Assembly: GCF_001629735.1 (NCBI RefSeq)
Contig: NZ_CP015224.1
Coordinates: 930,001 to 994,000 of the forward strand
Reading direction: 5' to 3'
Source: Lysinibacillus sphaericus
GTDB taxonomy: Bacteria; Bacillota; Bacilli; Bacillales_A; Planococcaceae
Length of the DNA: 64,000 nucleotides
The position numbers and the translations under genes are program-made. Below are positions 53,166 to 62,565 of this stretch, piece by piece (position 1 is the stretch's first letter; each line of letters opens with the position of its first letter). Under the pieces are notes generated by a model. It searched no databases. It was not told the DNA's origin and saw only the letters and a list, made by a program, of their open reading frames with translations.

Positions 53166-54845
53166 ATGAGATTAACTGTGGAACGTAAACTACAAATTGC
53201 TTTTGGTATCGTGCTAGCCTTCTTATTAATGATTACAGCCATTGCGATGTATTTCTTAACTAATAATAATAGGACACTAGCTGAAATCGAAGACAATACG
53301 GAATTAATCCATCTATATCAAGATATCTCGTTCCAAACTGTGCGTGCAAACGCAGCTATTCGAGGATATATATTATATGGTAAGGAAGAAATGTTAAACA
53401 ATCATCATGAAATTCGGAATACCTTACATACATCCATTAATCGCCTTCAAGAAATAGGCGCTCGCAATCAAGATTTTGAACAATTTTTACAACAGCTTGA
53501 TGATTGGGAAAAGGCGATAGATGGACAGATTATTCCGCTTTATAAACGTGGCGAAATAGAACAGGCTCAGCAAGTAGCCTTGCCGATTTTAGGAGAGGGC
53601 TCTTTGAAACTTGTAGTCTTTGGAAAGACGATGGCCACTGCACAGCAGGAAGACATGCTAGCACATATAGAGGCGACCAAGCAAAAAGGGGAAAGAAGTG
53701 GTATTGAAATATTGATATTGGCGGCAATTTCTCTCCTCATTAGCATCATTATTGCCACTGTATTTGGTAGAAGGATTGCTAAAAATATCCAACAAACGGT
53801 CAGTGAAATGGATACATTCTCAGAGGGGAATTTAAACACCCATCTTCAATTCAAAACAAAGGATGAATTTGCTCACCTAGCCGAGTCATTCAATACAATG
53901 TCAGAAAAGCTTCGTCAGATGATGAAGCAAGTAGGAAATTCCTCTGAACAAGTGGCAGCGACCTCTGAGCAGCTAACGGCAAGTAGTATGGAGGTCACAC
54001 AGGCAACGGAGGTTGTCACAGAGTCGATTCAAGATATTGCACATGGAATTGAAGAGCAGGATACTTTAACAGGTGATGTACGGAATTTATCGGCCCATAT
54101 TTTGAAGAAAATGAATGATATTTCCACTAGCATTCAAAATGTTAATGATGCAACCGTCGAAACGAAAAATATGGCGAGTTTAGGTCGTTCTTCTGTCCAC
54201 GATGCAACGGTACAAATGGATGAAATTTCAGCCAATACGAGTGAATTAAATACGCGTGTCCAGGATTTAGATGATAATTCAGCAGCTATTGTAGCAGCTG
54301 TAAATGTCATTAAAAGTATTGCGACGCAGACCAATTTACTTGCTATCAATGCCTCTATTGAAGCGGCACGAAGCGGTGAACATGGGAAAGGGTTTGCCGT
54401 TGTCGCTGAGGAAGTACGCAAGCTGGCAGATGAGTCTAATCTTGCAGCAGTGGAAATTGAAAAAGTAGTAGCTCAAATTACTGACAGTACAAGAATAATT
54501 GAAGAAGATATGGTCAATAGCAATGATTCGGTGCATGTAGGTCGGGATAAGGTTAATGTGGCAAGAGATAATTTTATACAAATTGATGATGCTATTAATG
54601 ATGTTCAAGCACAGACGGAGTTAGTTACCGCAGCTATTCGTACCATCCATCAAGATATTGAACAGCTTGTCCAAGAAATTGACTACATAGGTGAGGTATC
54701 TATGAAATCAAGCCGTCATGTGCAAAGCGTTGCCGCTTCTTCCCAAGAGCAAAATGCGGCAATGGAGGAAGTAGCGGCGGCTTCCACACATTTAGCGAAA
54801 ATGGCGATAGATTTACAGGAATCGATACAAACATTTAAATATTAA
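53166..54845 (+). CDS. methyl-accepting chemotaxis protein (short sensor type)
   Basis: A 559-residue chemoreceptor. Helix 1 (about 8-32) and helix 2 (about 178-200) bracket an extracellular four-helix-bundle-like domain; a HAMP linker follows (about 200-255). The signalling tip is in the region [31 protein letters not shown] (written in pieces: [25 protein letters not shown]). It senses a ligand outside and signals to CheA/CheW. Ligand unknown. The next chemoreceptor gene is unrelated in sensor type. Confidence 0.9.
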   Translation: MRLTVERKLQIAFGIVLAFLLMITAIAMYFLTNNNRTLAEIEDNTELIHLYQDISFQTVRANAAIRGYILYGKEEMLNNHHEIRNTLHTSINRLQEIGARNQDFEQFLQQLDDWEKAIDGQIIPLYKRGEIEQAQQVALPILGEGSLKLVVFGKTMATAQQEDMLAHIEATKQKGERSGIEILILAAISLLISIIIATVFGRRIAKNIQQTVSEMDTFSEGNLNTHLQFKTKDEFAHLAESFNTMSEKLRQMMKQVGNSSEQVAATSEQLTASSMEVTQATEVVTESIQDIAHGIEEQDTLTGDVRNLSAHILKKMNDISTSIQNVNDATVETKNMASLGRSSVHDATVQMDEISANTSELNTRVQDLDDNSAAIVAAVNVIKSIATQTNLLAINASIEAARSGEHGKGFAVVAEEVRKLADESNLAAVEIEKVVAQITDSTRIIEEDMVNSNDSVHVGRDKVNVARDNFIQIDDAINDVQAQTELVTAAIRTIHQDIEQLVQEIDYIGEVSMKSSRHVQSVAASSQEQNAAMEEVAAASTHLAKMAIDLQESIQTFKY

Positions 54846-55208
54846 GCTCAGGATAAAAGAGGGGTCTACTGGTTAAATAAATCATTGGACAACCTCTTTT
54901 TATTACCTTTTTATCAGTTCAGCAGTTCCAATTTCTATAAAGTCTAGACCAATAGAAGCCATTTCAGCGTGTAGCTATTGATTAGTAAGTTGTGGGCTAA
55001 TAGGAAGTTATTCCTGACAATTACAGGGATTTAGAGTATCTGTAAAGACTGAATAATAAAAAAATCATAATTATGTTTGAAAAATAATATTTCATCCGAT
55101 AAAAGCTATGGGAGAGATGTAAAACAGATACAGAGTGGGAACGGTTGTAGCAAATATCAGGCTGACAAGTGATATTTTTCACTTCAAGAAACAAAAGGAG
55201 AATAATAT
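54846..55208. other. 363-base intergenic stretch between two chemoreceptor genes
   Basis: A weak terminator-like stem AAAAGAGG/CCTCTTTT (about 54855-54900) with a T-tail follows the first gene. A small hairpin AAGTGA/TCACTT lies near 55168-55185, shortly before the ribosome site AAAAGGAGAATAATAT of the second gene. No ORF with a convincing start is present. Confidence 0.5.
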
Positions 55209-57170
55209 ATGAAGAAAATATTTAGCAGTTTTAAGGGCAAGCTTTATACGCTATTTGCGCTAGTATTACTAATTCCTGTTATATCTGTAGGTAGTTTATC
55301 TTATTTATCAGCTAAGGATTCCATTGAAGAGGAAATCTTATTTAGCGCCAATGAAAGTGTAGGAATTCTAAATAAGCTAATTGATCAAACGATTACTGAT
55401 AAGATGAATGACATTCAAGTGTTTAGTAGTGAAATAGATGCACAGCAATTTAAGCAATCTCAAACGTCTATTGAATCAAAGTTTAAACAATATGGACAGC
55501 TTAATCCAGACGTTTTAAGTATTTATGTTGGAACAAATGATGGTTCGTTTTCTCAAGTACCCAGATTGAATGATGCGGATTATAATCCATTAGATCGAGA
55601 TTGGTATAAACAAGCGACGGCTTTAAAAGGTGAAACTTTAATTACTAACCCGTATAAGGATGCGGGAACAGGTGATATGGTTGTCACGGTGGCTAAACAG
55701 ATTAAGGACCAGTCAGGGGTTGTCGCTATTGATATTAAATTAACAAACCTTCAAAAAATTGCAGATTCCATTCGAATTGGGAAAAATGGTTATCCCTCTA
55801 TTTTTGGGGAAGACAATCTGGTCATTTCCCATCCTACCCTCGAAGCGGGTGGCAAGATAAAAGAAAGTTTCCTCGATAAAATGTACGAAAGTCCCTCTGG
55901 CACCTATGAATACGTCTTTAACGGCGATGATCGTATTTTATTCTATACGACGAATGAAGTAACCAATTGGAAAATCACAGGTACCATCTTTTCCAAGGAA
56001 ATTGATGAATCGGCTTCATCGATTTTAACTCACACCATTATAGTGCTACTTGCAGCTGTCGTTATTAGTTCTATAATCTTCTACTTCGTGATGAAGGCTG
56101 TCATTAAACCAATTAAAGCATTAAAAGATAGCGCCGTTACGATTAGTAAAGGTGATCTGACAGAAACTGTTACGATAACTTCGAATGATGAAATTGGGCA
56201 ATTAGGAATGGCCTTTAATGATATGCAGGAAAGTTTACGGACGCTTATTCAAAAAATTGAACAAAATGCAGAGGAAGTGGCATCGTCTGCTGAAGAGCTA
56301 ACAGCTAATGCGAATCAAACAAGTATAGCAACCGAAAAAGTCGCAATTTCGATTCAAGATGTTGCATCAAGTGCAGATGGTCAAACTGTTAGTGCCAATA
56401 AAAATGCAGAATCATTACATGAGCTTTCAACAGCTATTCTTCATATTGCTGAAATTTCATCTGCTGTGACGGACCTTTCACAGCATGCGACATTACAGGC
56501 AGATGAGGGCGGACAAGCTGTTCAAAATACAAAGGATCAAATGCAGTCTATTCATTTATCTGTTGCTGATTCTAATGCTAAAATTCAAACCTTACATGAA
56601 CGTTCACAGCAAATTACATCCATTTTAGACGTCATTACAAGCATTGCGGATCAAACTAATTTACTGGCTTTAAATGCCGCTATTGAAGCAGCAAGAGCAG
56701 GCGAGCATGGAAAAGGATTTGCAGTTGTAGCAGATGAAGTCCGTAAGCTTGCCGAGCAATCACAGGATTCGGCTAAACAAATTTTTGAATTGATTCGCGG
56801 AATTCAACAAGAAACAGAGCAATCTGTAAGTATTATGGCTAAGGTAACGGAGGATGTTCAAAGTGGTTTACATATTTCTGATGAAGCCATTACGAAATTC
56901 CAAGTCATTATGACAAGTATGAATGAAATTACGCCAAAAATGGAAGAGGTTTCTTCTGCCTCAGAGCAAATGTCTGCTGGTGTGCAAGAGGTAGCAGCAG
57001 TGACGGAAGATTTAGCCTTCTCAGCCAAAGGGAATGCAGCCGCTTCTGAAGATGTTGCAGCCTCAACTGAGGAACAGTTAGCATCAATGGAAGAAATCAA
57101 TGCCTCGGCACAAGCACTTGCGCATATGGCCGATGAATTAAAACAACTGATTAGTCAGTTCAAATATTAA
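55209..57170 (+). CDS. methyl-accepting chemotaxis protein with dCACHE sensor
   Basis: A 653-residue chemoreceptor. After helix 1 (about 10-32) the extracellular region has [30 protein letters not shown] and [12 protein letters not shown], typical of a dCACHE domain that binds amino acids or similar small molecules. Helix 2 covers about 276-300, followed by HAMP ([12 protein letters not shown]) and the MCP tip ([22 protein letters not shown]). The adjacent alanine symporter and D-amino-acid genes make an amino acid ligand plausible but untested. Confidence 0.9.
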   Translation: MKKIFSSFKGKLYTLFALVLLIPVISVGSLSYLSAKDSIEEEILFSANESVGILNKLIDQTITDKMNDIQVFSSEIDAQQFKQSQTSIESKFKQYGQLNPDVLSIYVGTNDGSFSQVPRLNDADYNPLDRDWYKQATALKGETLITNPYKDAGTGDMVVTVAKQIKDQSGVVAIDIKLTNLQKIADSIRIGKNGYPSIFGEDNLVISHPTLEAGGKIKESFLDKMYESPSGTYEYVFNGDDRILFYTTNEVTNWKITGTIFSKEIDESASSILTHTIIVLLAAVVISSIIFYFVMKAVIKPIKALKDSAVTISKGDLTETVTITSNDEIGQLGMAFNDMQESLRTLIQKIEQNAEEVASSAEELTANANQTSIATEKVAISIQDVASSADGQTVSANKNAESLHELSTAILHIAEISSAVTDLSQHATLQADEGGQAVQNTKDQMQSIHLSVADSNAKIQTLHERSQQITSILDVITSIADQTNLLALNAAIEAARAGEHGKGFAVVADEVRKLAEQSQDSAKQIFELIRGIQQETEQSVSIMAKVTEDVQSGLHISDEAITKFQVIMTSMNEITPKMEEVSSASEQMSAGVQEVAAVTEDLAFSAKGNAAASEDVAASTEEQLASMEEINASAQALAHMADELKQLISQFKY

Positions 57171-57210
57171 AAAAACGCCCCTCCATTCATTGCAATGGAG
57201 GGGCATTCCT
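57171..57210. terminator. terminator between the chemoreceptor and AgcS genes
   Basis: Arms GCCCCTCCATT and AATGGAGGGGC, with an A-run on the left that is a T-run for the minus strand; it mainly serves the convergent alanine symporter. Confidence 0.85.
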
Positions 57211-57213
57211 ATT

Positions 57214-58608
57214 TTATCGATCTTCTTCCCAACAATCAGTATTTTTTAATGTCGGAATTGATTTGGCATAAAAGACAGGGTTTTTACCTGCTTTGCGTTG
57301 GCCTGTAAAATCATCTAATACAAGGAAGGCAATTTTACCAAGAATCATGATGATAGCAATATTGATGAAAGCCATGAGCCCCATAAATAAATCTGCTAAA
57401 TTCCATACAAGTTGAACTTGTGCTACAGAGCCGAACATAACCATGACTAGTACTAGAACGCGATACATAACCATCCAACCCTTATGGGCATTTATAAATT
57501 CGATATTAGATTCACCATAGTAATAGTTACCGATAATCGAACTGAAAGCAAAGAAGATAATGGAAATGGCAATAAAATAAGGAGCCCAATCCCCAACGTG
57601 TACAGCTAGGGAATTTTGCGTCAAAATAATACCATTACTTTCACCTTTATCATATAAGCCAGCTAAAATAATGATAAAGGCTGTTGCTGTACAAATCATA
57701 ATCGTATCGAAAAAGACACCTAAGCTTTGTACAAGTCCTTGCTTAGCAGGATGTGAGGTATTAGCAGTCGCCGCAGCATTTGGCACACTACCCATCCCAG
57801 CTTCATTTGAAAATAAACCACGACGTACCCCTTGCATAATAGCGACTCCAATTGCTCCACCAGCAGCTTCTTGTAGACCAAATGCATGTGTGAAAATTAA
57901 TTTAAAGACATTCGGTATTTCTGATAAATTTGTCACCACAACAAAAAGCGCTACAAGTAAATAGAAGACGGCCATAACAGGTACAAGGACTTGCGTTACC
58001 TTTACAATTCTTTGTACACCACCAAAAATAATTAATGCTGTTAGTGCTACAAGTAAGCCTCCAATGAGCTTTGGACTTATATCAAATGCTTCCCCAACCG
58101 AAGTAGCAATTGTGTTAGACTGCACTGCATTAAATATAAATCCAAAACTTAGTGTTAATAGAATACTAAAAATGATACCTAGTTTTCTTTGACCTAACGC
58201 TTTTTCCATGTAATAGGCAGGTCCACCTCGGAAAGTATCGCCATCCTTTACTTTATAGACCTGTGCTAAAGTACTTTCAATGAAGGCTGTTGCCATTCCT
58301 AAAATAGCAATAATCCACATCCAAAATACTGCACCTGGTCCACCGACACCAATGGCTAAGGCAACACCTGTAATGTTCCCAGTGCCTACACGTGAAGCGG
58401 CACTAATCGTAAAGGCTTGGAATGGCGAAACCCCTGAATCTCCCTCCCTTTTTTCGACAATCAGACGAAACATTTCAGGAAAAAGACGAATTTGTACAAA
58501 TTTTGTACCAAATGAAAAATATAGTCCAGCAGCTAATAATAAGATAATCAGGATATATGTCCATAAAATATTATTTCCACTATCAACAATATTTGAAATC
58601 CATTCCAT
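57214..58608 (-). CDS. sodium:alanine symporter (AgcS family)
   Basis: A 464-residue membrane protein with about 10-11 helices. Family motifs include FTISAASRVGTGNITGVALAIGVGGPG (in pieces: ASRVGTGNITGVA, GGPGAVFWMW), GGPAYYMEKALGQR and GVRRGLFSNEAGMGS. AgcS carriers take up alanine or glycine with sodium; some use D-alanine too. Its place beside a D-amino-acid peptide salvage cluster fits recovery of released alanine. Reads opposite to that cluster. Confidence 0.9.
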   Translation of the reverse strand: MEWISNIVDSGNNILWTYILIILLLAAGLYFSFGTKFVQIRLFPEMFRLIVEKREGDSGVSPFQAFTISAASRVGTGNITGVALAIGVGGPGAVFWMWIIAILGMATAFIESTLAQVYKVKDGDTFRGGPAYYMEKALGQRKLGIIFSILLTLSFGFIFNAVQSNTIATSVGEAFDISPKLIGGLLVALTALIIFGGVQRIVKVTQVLVPVMAVFYLLVALFVVVTNLSEIPNVFKLIFTHAFGLQEAAGGAIGVAIMQGVRRGLFSNEAGMGSVPNAAATANTSHPAKQGLVQSLGVFFDTIMICTATAFIIILAGLYDKGESNGIILTQNSLAVHVGDWAPYFIAISIIFFAFSSIIGNYYYGESNIEFINAHKGWMVMYRVLVLVMVMFGSVAQVQLVWNLADLFMGLMAFINIAIIMILGKIAFLVLDDFTGQRKAGKNPVFYAKSIPTLKNTDCWEEDR

Positions 58609-58792
58609 AAGTTATTCCTCCTTTCACAGTACGCTTTAGTCTACACTGTTTTTTTATGAAAAATCAACCTTTCTAATATAATAAATTATAATAAAGTTTT
58701 GAGTTTTCCTATAAGAGTGGTAAATTCCGAAAATTCTCTCATTTTTATTCGGCTAATATGTATAATAAATAGAATAAAAGGAGGGAGTTTTG

Positions 58793-59494
58793 ATGATGAA
58801 AACAATCGGCTTGATTGGCGGTATGAGCTGGGAATCCTCTGCTGAATATTATAGGTTAGTAAATGAACAGGTCAAACTACAGCTAGGGGGCCTTCATTCT
58901 GCTACATGTATTTTGTATAGTGTTGATTTCCAGCAAATTGAGCATTTTCAAGCGAGGGGACAATGGGACAAAGCTGGCATTGTGCTTGCGCAAGCCGCAC
59001 TGTCACTTGAACGAGCAGGTGCAGATTTTATCGTTATATGTACCAATACGATGCATAAGGTCGTAGAGGTTATGGAGGAGGCCATCACTATCCCCATATT
59101 ACATATTGCTGATGCCACGGCTCAACAAATAAAAAAGGCTGGACTACAAAAAGTAGCTCTCCTCGGCACTATGTACACAATGGAACAGGAATTTTATAGG
59201 TCGAGAGTAGAGGGCTATGGAATAGCGGTTATTGTGCCAGAACGTCATTCACGTATGGAAGTTAACCGGATCATTTATGAGGAATTATGTTTGGGGAGTA
59301 TCATCCCAAATTCCAAGTCCTATTACATTCAAGTAATTAATGAGCTTGTGGAGGCAGGAGCGCAAGGAGTAATTCTTGGCTGTACCGAAATTGGCCTGCT
59401 CATTCAGCAGCAGGATATCCGTGTTCCAGTCTTTGATACAACGATGATTCATGCCCAGGCGGCGGTGTCAATGGCGATTCAGGAGGAAACGTAA
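58793..59494 (+). CDS. aspartate/glutamate racemase family protein
   Basis: A 233-residue racemase. Paired catalytic cysteines are in ICTNTMHK (Cys83) and LGCTEIGLL (Cys197), with the N-terminal motif IGLIGGMSWESS typical of aspartate racemase-type enzymes. It would interconvert L- and D-Asp or Glu (or a similar substrate). ATG 58793 follows AAGGAGGGAG. The next gene starts one base after its stop, so they are cotranscribed. The exact substrate is not determined. Confidence 0.88.
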   Translation: MMKTIGLIGGMSWESSAEYYRLVNEQVKLQLGGLHSATCILYSVDFQQIEHFQARGQWDKAGIVLAQAALSLERAGADFIVICTNTMHKVVEVMEEAITIPILHIADATAQQIKKAGLQKVALLGTMYTMEQEFYRSRVEGYGIAVIVPERHSRMEVNRIIYEELCLGSIIPNSKSYYIQVINELVEAGAQGVILGCTEIGLLIQQQDIRVPVFDTTMIHAQAAVSMAIQEET

Positions 59495-59495
59495 T

Positions 59496-60554
59496 ATGCA
59501 GGGAAAGGTAAGGCAATTCGGCATTGAAGTGGGTGTGTTACCAGCTGGGCAGAAAAACTGTATTACTGATGTTGAAGGGGTACGAGTAGGACATGTCACA
59601 TTGGATGAGTCGATAGATCATGAAGGAGCTTACGCCTGTACAGGTGTCACAGCTATTTTACCGCACGGGGGGAATTTATTTCAGCACAAAGTTACAGCAG
59701 CTAGCCATGTGTTAAATGGTTTCGGCAAAACAACTGGGCTTGTGCAGGTGAATGAGCTAGGTGTGATTGAATCACCAATTATGCTCACAAATACTTTTGG
59801 TGTACCAGCCGTTATGCAGGGAGCACTACGTTATATGCTCGACATGAATGAGGATATAGGTCAAACGACTGGCACCATCAATATTGTTGTAGGTGAATGC
59901 AATGATAGCTATTTAAATTCCATCCGAGCATGTCCCGTAACACCTGAGCATGCCGTAGAAGCCATTCGTAATGCCTCTCCGAATACAGCACAGGAAGGGG
60001 CAATTGGCGCTGGAAAAGGAATGATGTGTTTTGGCTATAAAGGGGGAATTGGCTCCTCTTCTCGAATTGTCAAAGTTGATAAAGAAGAAATTAGCTATAC
60101 GGTGGGCTGCATGGTGCTCAGTAATTTTGGGCACAGCTCAGAATTTTTAGCTGAACGTTATGCTGCTTCCTCCATCCAATGTGCATCGACCCTAGCGCCA
60201 ACAGATGGTTCGATTATTATAGTCCTTGCCACCGATGCTCCACTAAGTAGTCGTCAGTTGAAGAGAGTCATTAAACGCTGTGGGATAGGTTTAGGTCGAA
60301 CAGGCAGTCATTACTCACATGGCAGTGGAGACATTGTGATAGGCTTTACAACTGCACACAACATCCCACATATTTCTGAACAGCTTGTAGAAACAAGAAC
60401 TCAACTCCGTGAGGATCATCCCGTGATGAATCAGTTATTTGCGGCTGCGGCAGAGGTAACTGAGGAAGCCATTCTCAATTCACTAGCTCAGGCACAAACC
60501 ACAATTGGTCGCAACGGACATCAAGTAGAAGCCTACTCATTTCAAAAAGCATAG
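59496..60554 (+). CDS. P1 family (DmpA/BapA-like) aminopeptidase, Ser nucleophile type
   Basis: A 352-residue N-terminal-nucleophile hydrolase. The N-terminal NCITDVEGVRVGHVTL is conserved; TGTINIVVGECND and GAIGAGKGMMCFG are family segments. The self-cleavage junction is Gly238/Ser239 in APTDGSIIIVLATDAPL, matching DmpA (Gly/Ser), whose activated serine hydrolyses D-aminoacyl amides, peptides and beta-peptides. ATG 59496 follows AGGAGG. Genes around it (racemase, M15D, M55) also act on D-residues, so D-peptide cleavage is the best guess. Confidence 0.88.
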   Translation: MQGKVRQFGIEVGVLPAGQKNCITDVEGVRVGHVTLDESIDHEGAYACTGVTAILPHGGNLFQHKVTAASHVLNGFGKTTGLVQVNELGVIESPIMLTNTFGVPAVMQGALRYMLDMNEDIGQTTGTINIVVGECNDSYLNSIRACPVTPEHAVEAIRNASPNTAQEGAIGAGKGMMCFGYKGGIGSSSRIVKVDKEEISYTVGCMVLSNFGHSSEFLAERYAASSIQCASTLAPTDGSIIIVLATDAPLSSRQLKRVIKRCGIGLGRTGSHYSHGSGDIVIGFTTAHNIPHISEQLVETRTQLREDHPVMNQLFAAAAEVTEEAILNSLAQAQTTIGRNGHQVEAYSFQKA

Positions 60555-60556
60555 CG

Positions 60557-60601
60557 AAAAGGTTATTGAGACATAGACAGTGTTTCAATAACCTTTTTTT
60601 G
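60557..60601 (+). terminator. intrinsic terminator after the DmpA-like gene
   Basis: Perfect 13-bp arms AAAAGGTTATTGA and TCAATAACCTTTT and a T-run. The remaining 235 bases up to the next gene are AT-rich with no obvious ORF. Confidence 0.9.
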
Positions 60602-60836
60602 CGTAAGTACACTAGATTCAACATTTTTTTAGCATGTGAGGGCCATGAGATGAATAAAATCCTTAAATAGAGGATAAAAGATATTTTTCGACGACATTTT
60701 GCTGGATTAGGAATCTTTTTAAGAGAATACCCACTAATTTGTAATAATTGTATTTTTATCTAGTCAATGCTAGAGAGATATGATAACATTCATTTTAAAA
60801 AACTGAATAATCTAATAATTAAGGAGGTGTTCTAGT

Positions 60837-61571
60837 ATTGTAAACCTCTTTCAACCAATTGGAACGACTTCAAATGAAAATTCACCTGAGAGGCCATCTG
60901 TTATCGAAAGCCAAGAGCCTCTTATCGAGATTACAGGTTTTCATAGAAGAATTTTTGTTGAACCTATTTACTATCAGCAAAAGATTCCTAATAGTTTACG
61001 AGGCATTTATGTACGTGAAGGTTTGTTTGAACGCTTGCAGCATGCTTTGACCCTATTACCGGAGGATTTTAGCCTGCTAATCTATGATGGCTATCGCCCA
61101 TTCCAAGTTCAACAGTATTTATTTAGTTATTTTTTAAACCAATTGGCCCACATTCTGCCACATGCTACAGAACAAGAATTACTGCAGACAACTAAAAAGT
61201 ATGTCGCCTTACCAAGCGCAGAGGCTGCTCATTTAGCACCCCATTTAACAGGAGGTGCTATTGATATAACGCTTGCTGATAGACAAGGGAAAGCTTTGAA
61301 TCTCGGTACAGCCTTTGATGAAATGAATGAAAAATCAGCTACACGCTATTTTGAACATAACTCAAATGAAAATCCAGAGGCTTGTCAACATCGACGTTTA
61401 TTATACAACTGTATGATACAAGTAGGCTTTAGTAATTATGCAGAGGAATGGTGGCATTACGATTTTCATAACGTGGCGTGGGCAAGACGAGTTCAAGCTA
61501 AAACGGCCTGTTACGGAGCCATTCAGGTAACGATTCAAAATCATGAAATAAAGGAGATTCGATATCAATGA
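60837..61571 (+). CDS. D-Ala-D-Ala dipeptidase (M15D, VanX-like), probable AUU start
   Basis: A zinc dipeptidase of the VanX/DdpX group. Reading from 60837 gives 244 residues with the catalytic Arg in YDGYRP (Arg87), zinc ligands in HLTGGAID (His136, Asp143) and EEWWHYDF (catalytic Glu204, His207). The N-terminal part, IEITGFHRRIFVEPIYYQQKIPNS, lies before the first ATG-like start at 61023 and is needed for the fold. Upstream in frame there is no ATG, GTG or TTG; an ATT at 60837 stands 9 bases after GGAGG and is the only codon in position. It would split D-Ala-D-Ala in the cytoplasm. Overlaps the M55 gene by 4 bases. Confidence 0.75.
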   Translation: MVNLFQPIGTTSNENSPERPSVIESQEPLIEITGFHRRIFVEPIYYQQKIPNSLRGIYVREGLFERLQHALTLLPEDFSLLIYDGYRPFQVQQYLFSYFLNQLAHILPHATEQELLQTTKKYVALPSAEAAHLAPHLTGGAIDITLADRQGKALNLGTAFDEMNEKSATRYFEHNSNENPEACQHRRLLYNCMIQVGFSNYAEEWWHYDFHNVAWARRVQAKTACYGAIQVTIQNHEIKEIRYQ

Positions 61572-62362
61572 AGGTTTATATTAGCGCCGATATAGAAGGC
61601 ATTACGGGTACAACTACCTGGAGTGAAACAGAGTTAAATGCACCTGACTATCAATTTTTTCAAAAACAAATGACACAAGAAGTAGAGGCTGCCATTGAAG
61701 GGGCGATAGCGGGGGGAGCAACAGAAATACTATTGAAGGATGCACACGATTCAGCACGCAATCTCGATATTTCTAATTTACCTATCAACTGTAAGGTAAT
61801 CCGTGGCTGGACTTACGATCCGATGTGTATGGTTGCGGGTCTCGATCAAAGCTTTGACCGTGCGATTTTTATTGGCTATCACAGTAAAGGGGGAAGTGCG
61901 CGTAATCCGCTTGCCCATACACTTTGCACGTATGCAGATGTCAAAATAAATGGTGAGTATGCGAGTGAATTTTTAATTAATACGTATGCAGCGGCACTAC
62001 ATGGTGTTCCTGTTTCGTTTGTCAGTGGGGATGTTGGCTTGACTGAAGAAATTCAGACCGTCAATGAAAACATTGTGACCTTCGCGACAAAAGAAGGAAT
62101 CGGGAATGCAACTATTAGTGTCAGCCCGAAGCTAACGCTTATGGAAACCAAAAGACTGGTAGAGTCCTCGATGAAGGTGCCACGTGAGCATATTCAGGTA
62201 CCATTGCCAGAGCGCTTTATGATAGAAATCATATATCGAGATCATACACGGGCTTATCGTAATTCCTTTTATCCAAATGCCACATTTAAACCACATAATT
62301 CTGTAGAATTCAACACGGATGATTTTTATGAAGTACTACGTATTTTGCAATTTTTAACTTGA
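61568..62362 (+). CDS. D-aminopeptidase (M55, DppA-like)
   Basis: A 264-residue zinc aminopeptidase. Ligand positions match Bacillus DppA: Asp8 and Glu10 in SADIEGITGT, His60 in DAHDSARN, His105 in GYHSKGG, and Glu134 in YASEF. His117 in PLAHT corresponds to a catalytic residue. It removes N-terminal D-amino acids from small peptides, commonly D-Ala. It overlaps the M15D gene (ATGA), forming a two-gene unit for D-Ala-containing peptides. Confidence 0.93.
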   Translation: MKVYISADIEGITGTTTWSETELNAPDYQFFQKQMTQEVEAAIEGAIAGGATEILLKDAHDSARNLDISNLPINCKVIRGWTYDPMCMVAGLDQSFDRAIFIGYHSKGGSARNPLAHTLCTYADVKINGEYASEFLINTYAAALHGVPVSFVSGDVGLTEEIQTVNENIVTFATKEGIGNATISVSPKLTLMETKRLVESSMKVPREHIQVPLPERFMIEIIYRDHTRAYRNSFYPNATFKPHNSVEFNTDDFYEVLRILQFLT

Positions 62363-62490
62363 CTGTGAGGATGGGCTTTAACTTAGGAACGTGTGGGCCA
62401 ATAGGACACGCTGTTGTCATGTTGAATAAGTAGTTTTGGTTGGCATCTATAGAGAGATAGTCAATAGAGACTGACCTAGCGAATGTTTGA

Positions 62491-62536
62491 AAAATCCTAT
62501 TGAGGGTCATGTCATCGGTCCTTCAATAGGATTTTC
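62491..62536 (+). terminator. intrinsic terminator after the M55 gene
   Basis: Perfect 13-bp arms AAAATCCTATTGA and TCAATAGGATTTT followed by TCATTAT. It ends the M15D-M55 unit. Confidence 0.85.
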
Positions 62537-62565
62537 ATTATAAAAAGAGGACTAGGGGGATGCAT

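Noticed and set aside
55095..55102. TCCGATAA as a motility (sigma D) -10 box before the second chemoreceptor gene
   Set aside because: No TAAA-like -35 element occurs at the required 14-16 base distance.
57671..58639. Plus-strand ORFs opposite the alanine symporter gene
   Set aside because: They mirror a strong AgcS reading on the minus strand and show no domain or ribosome site.
60859..61050. A 63-residue ORF overlapping the start of the VanX-like gene
   Set aside because: It is in another frame with no family resemblance, while the M15D frame carries conserved N-terminal residues in the same place.
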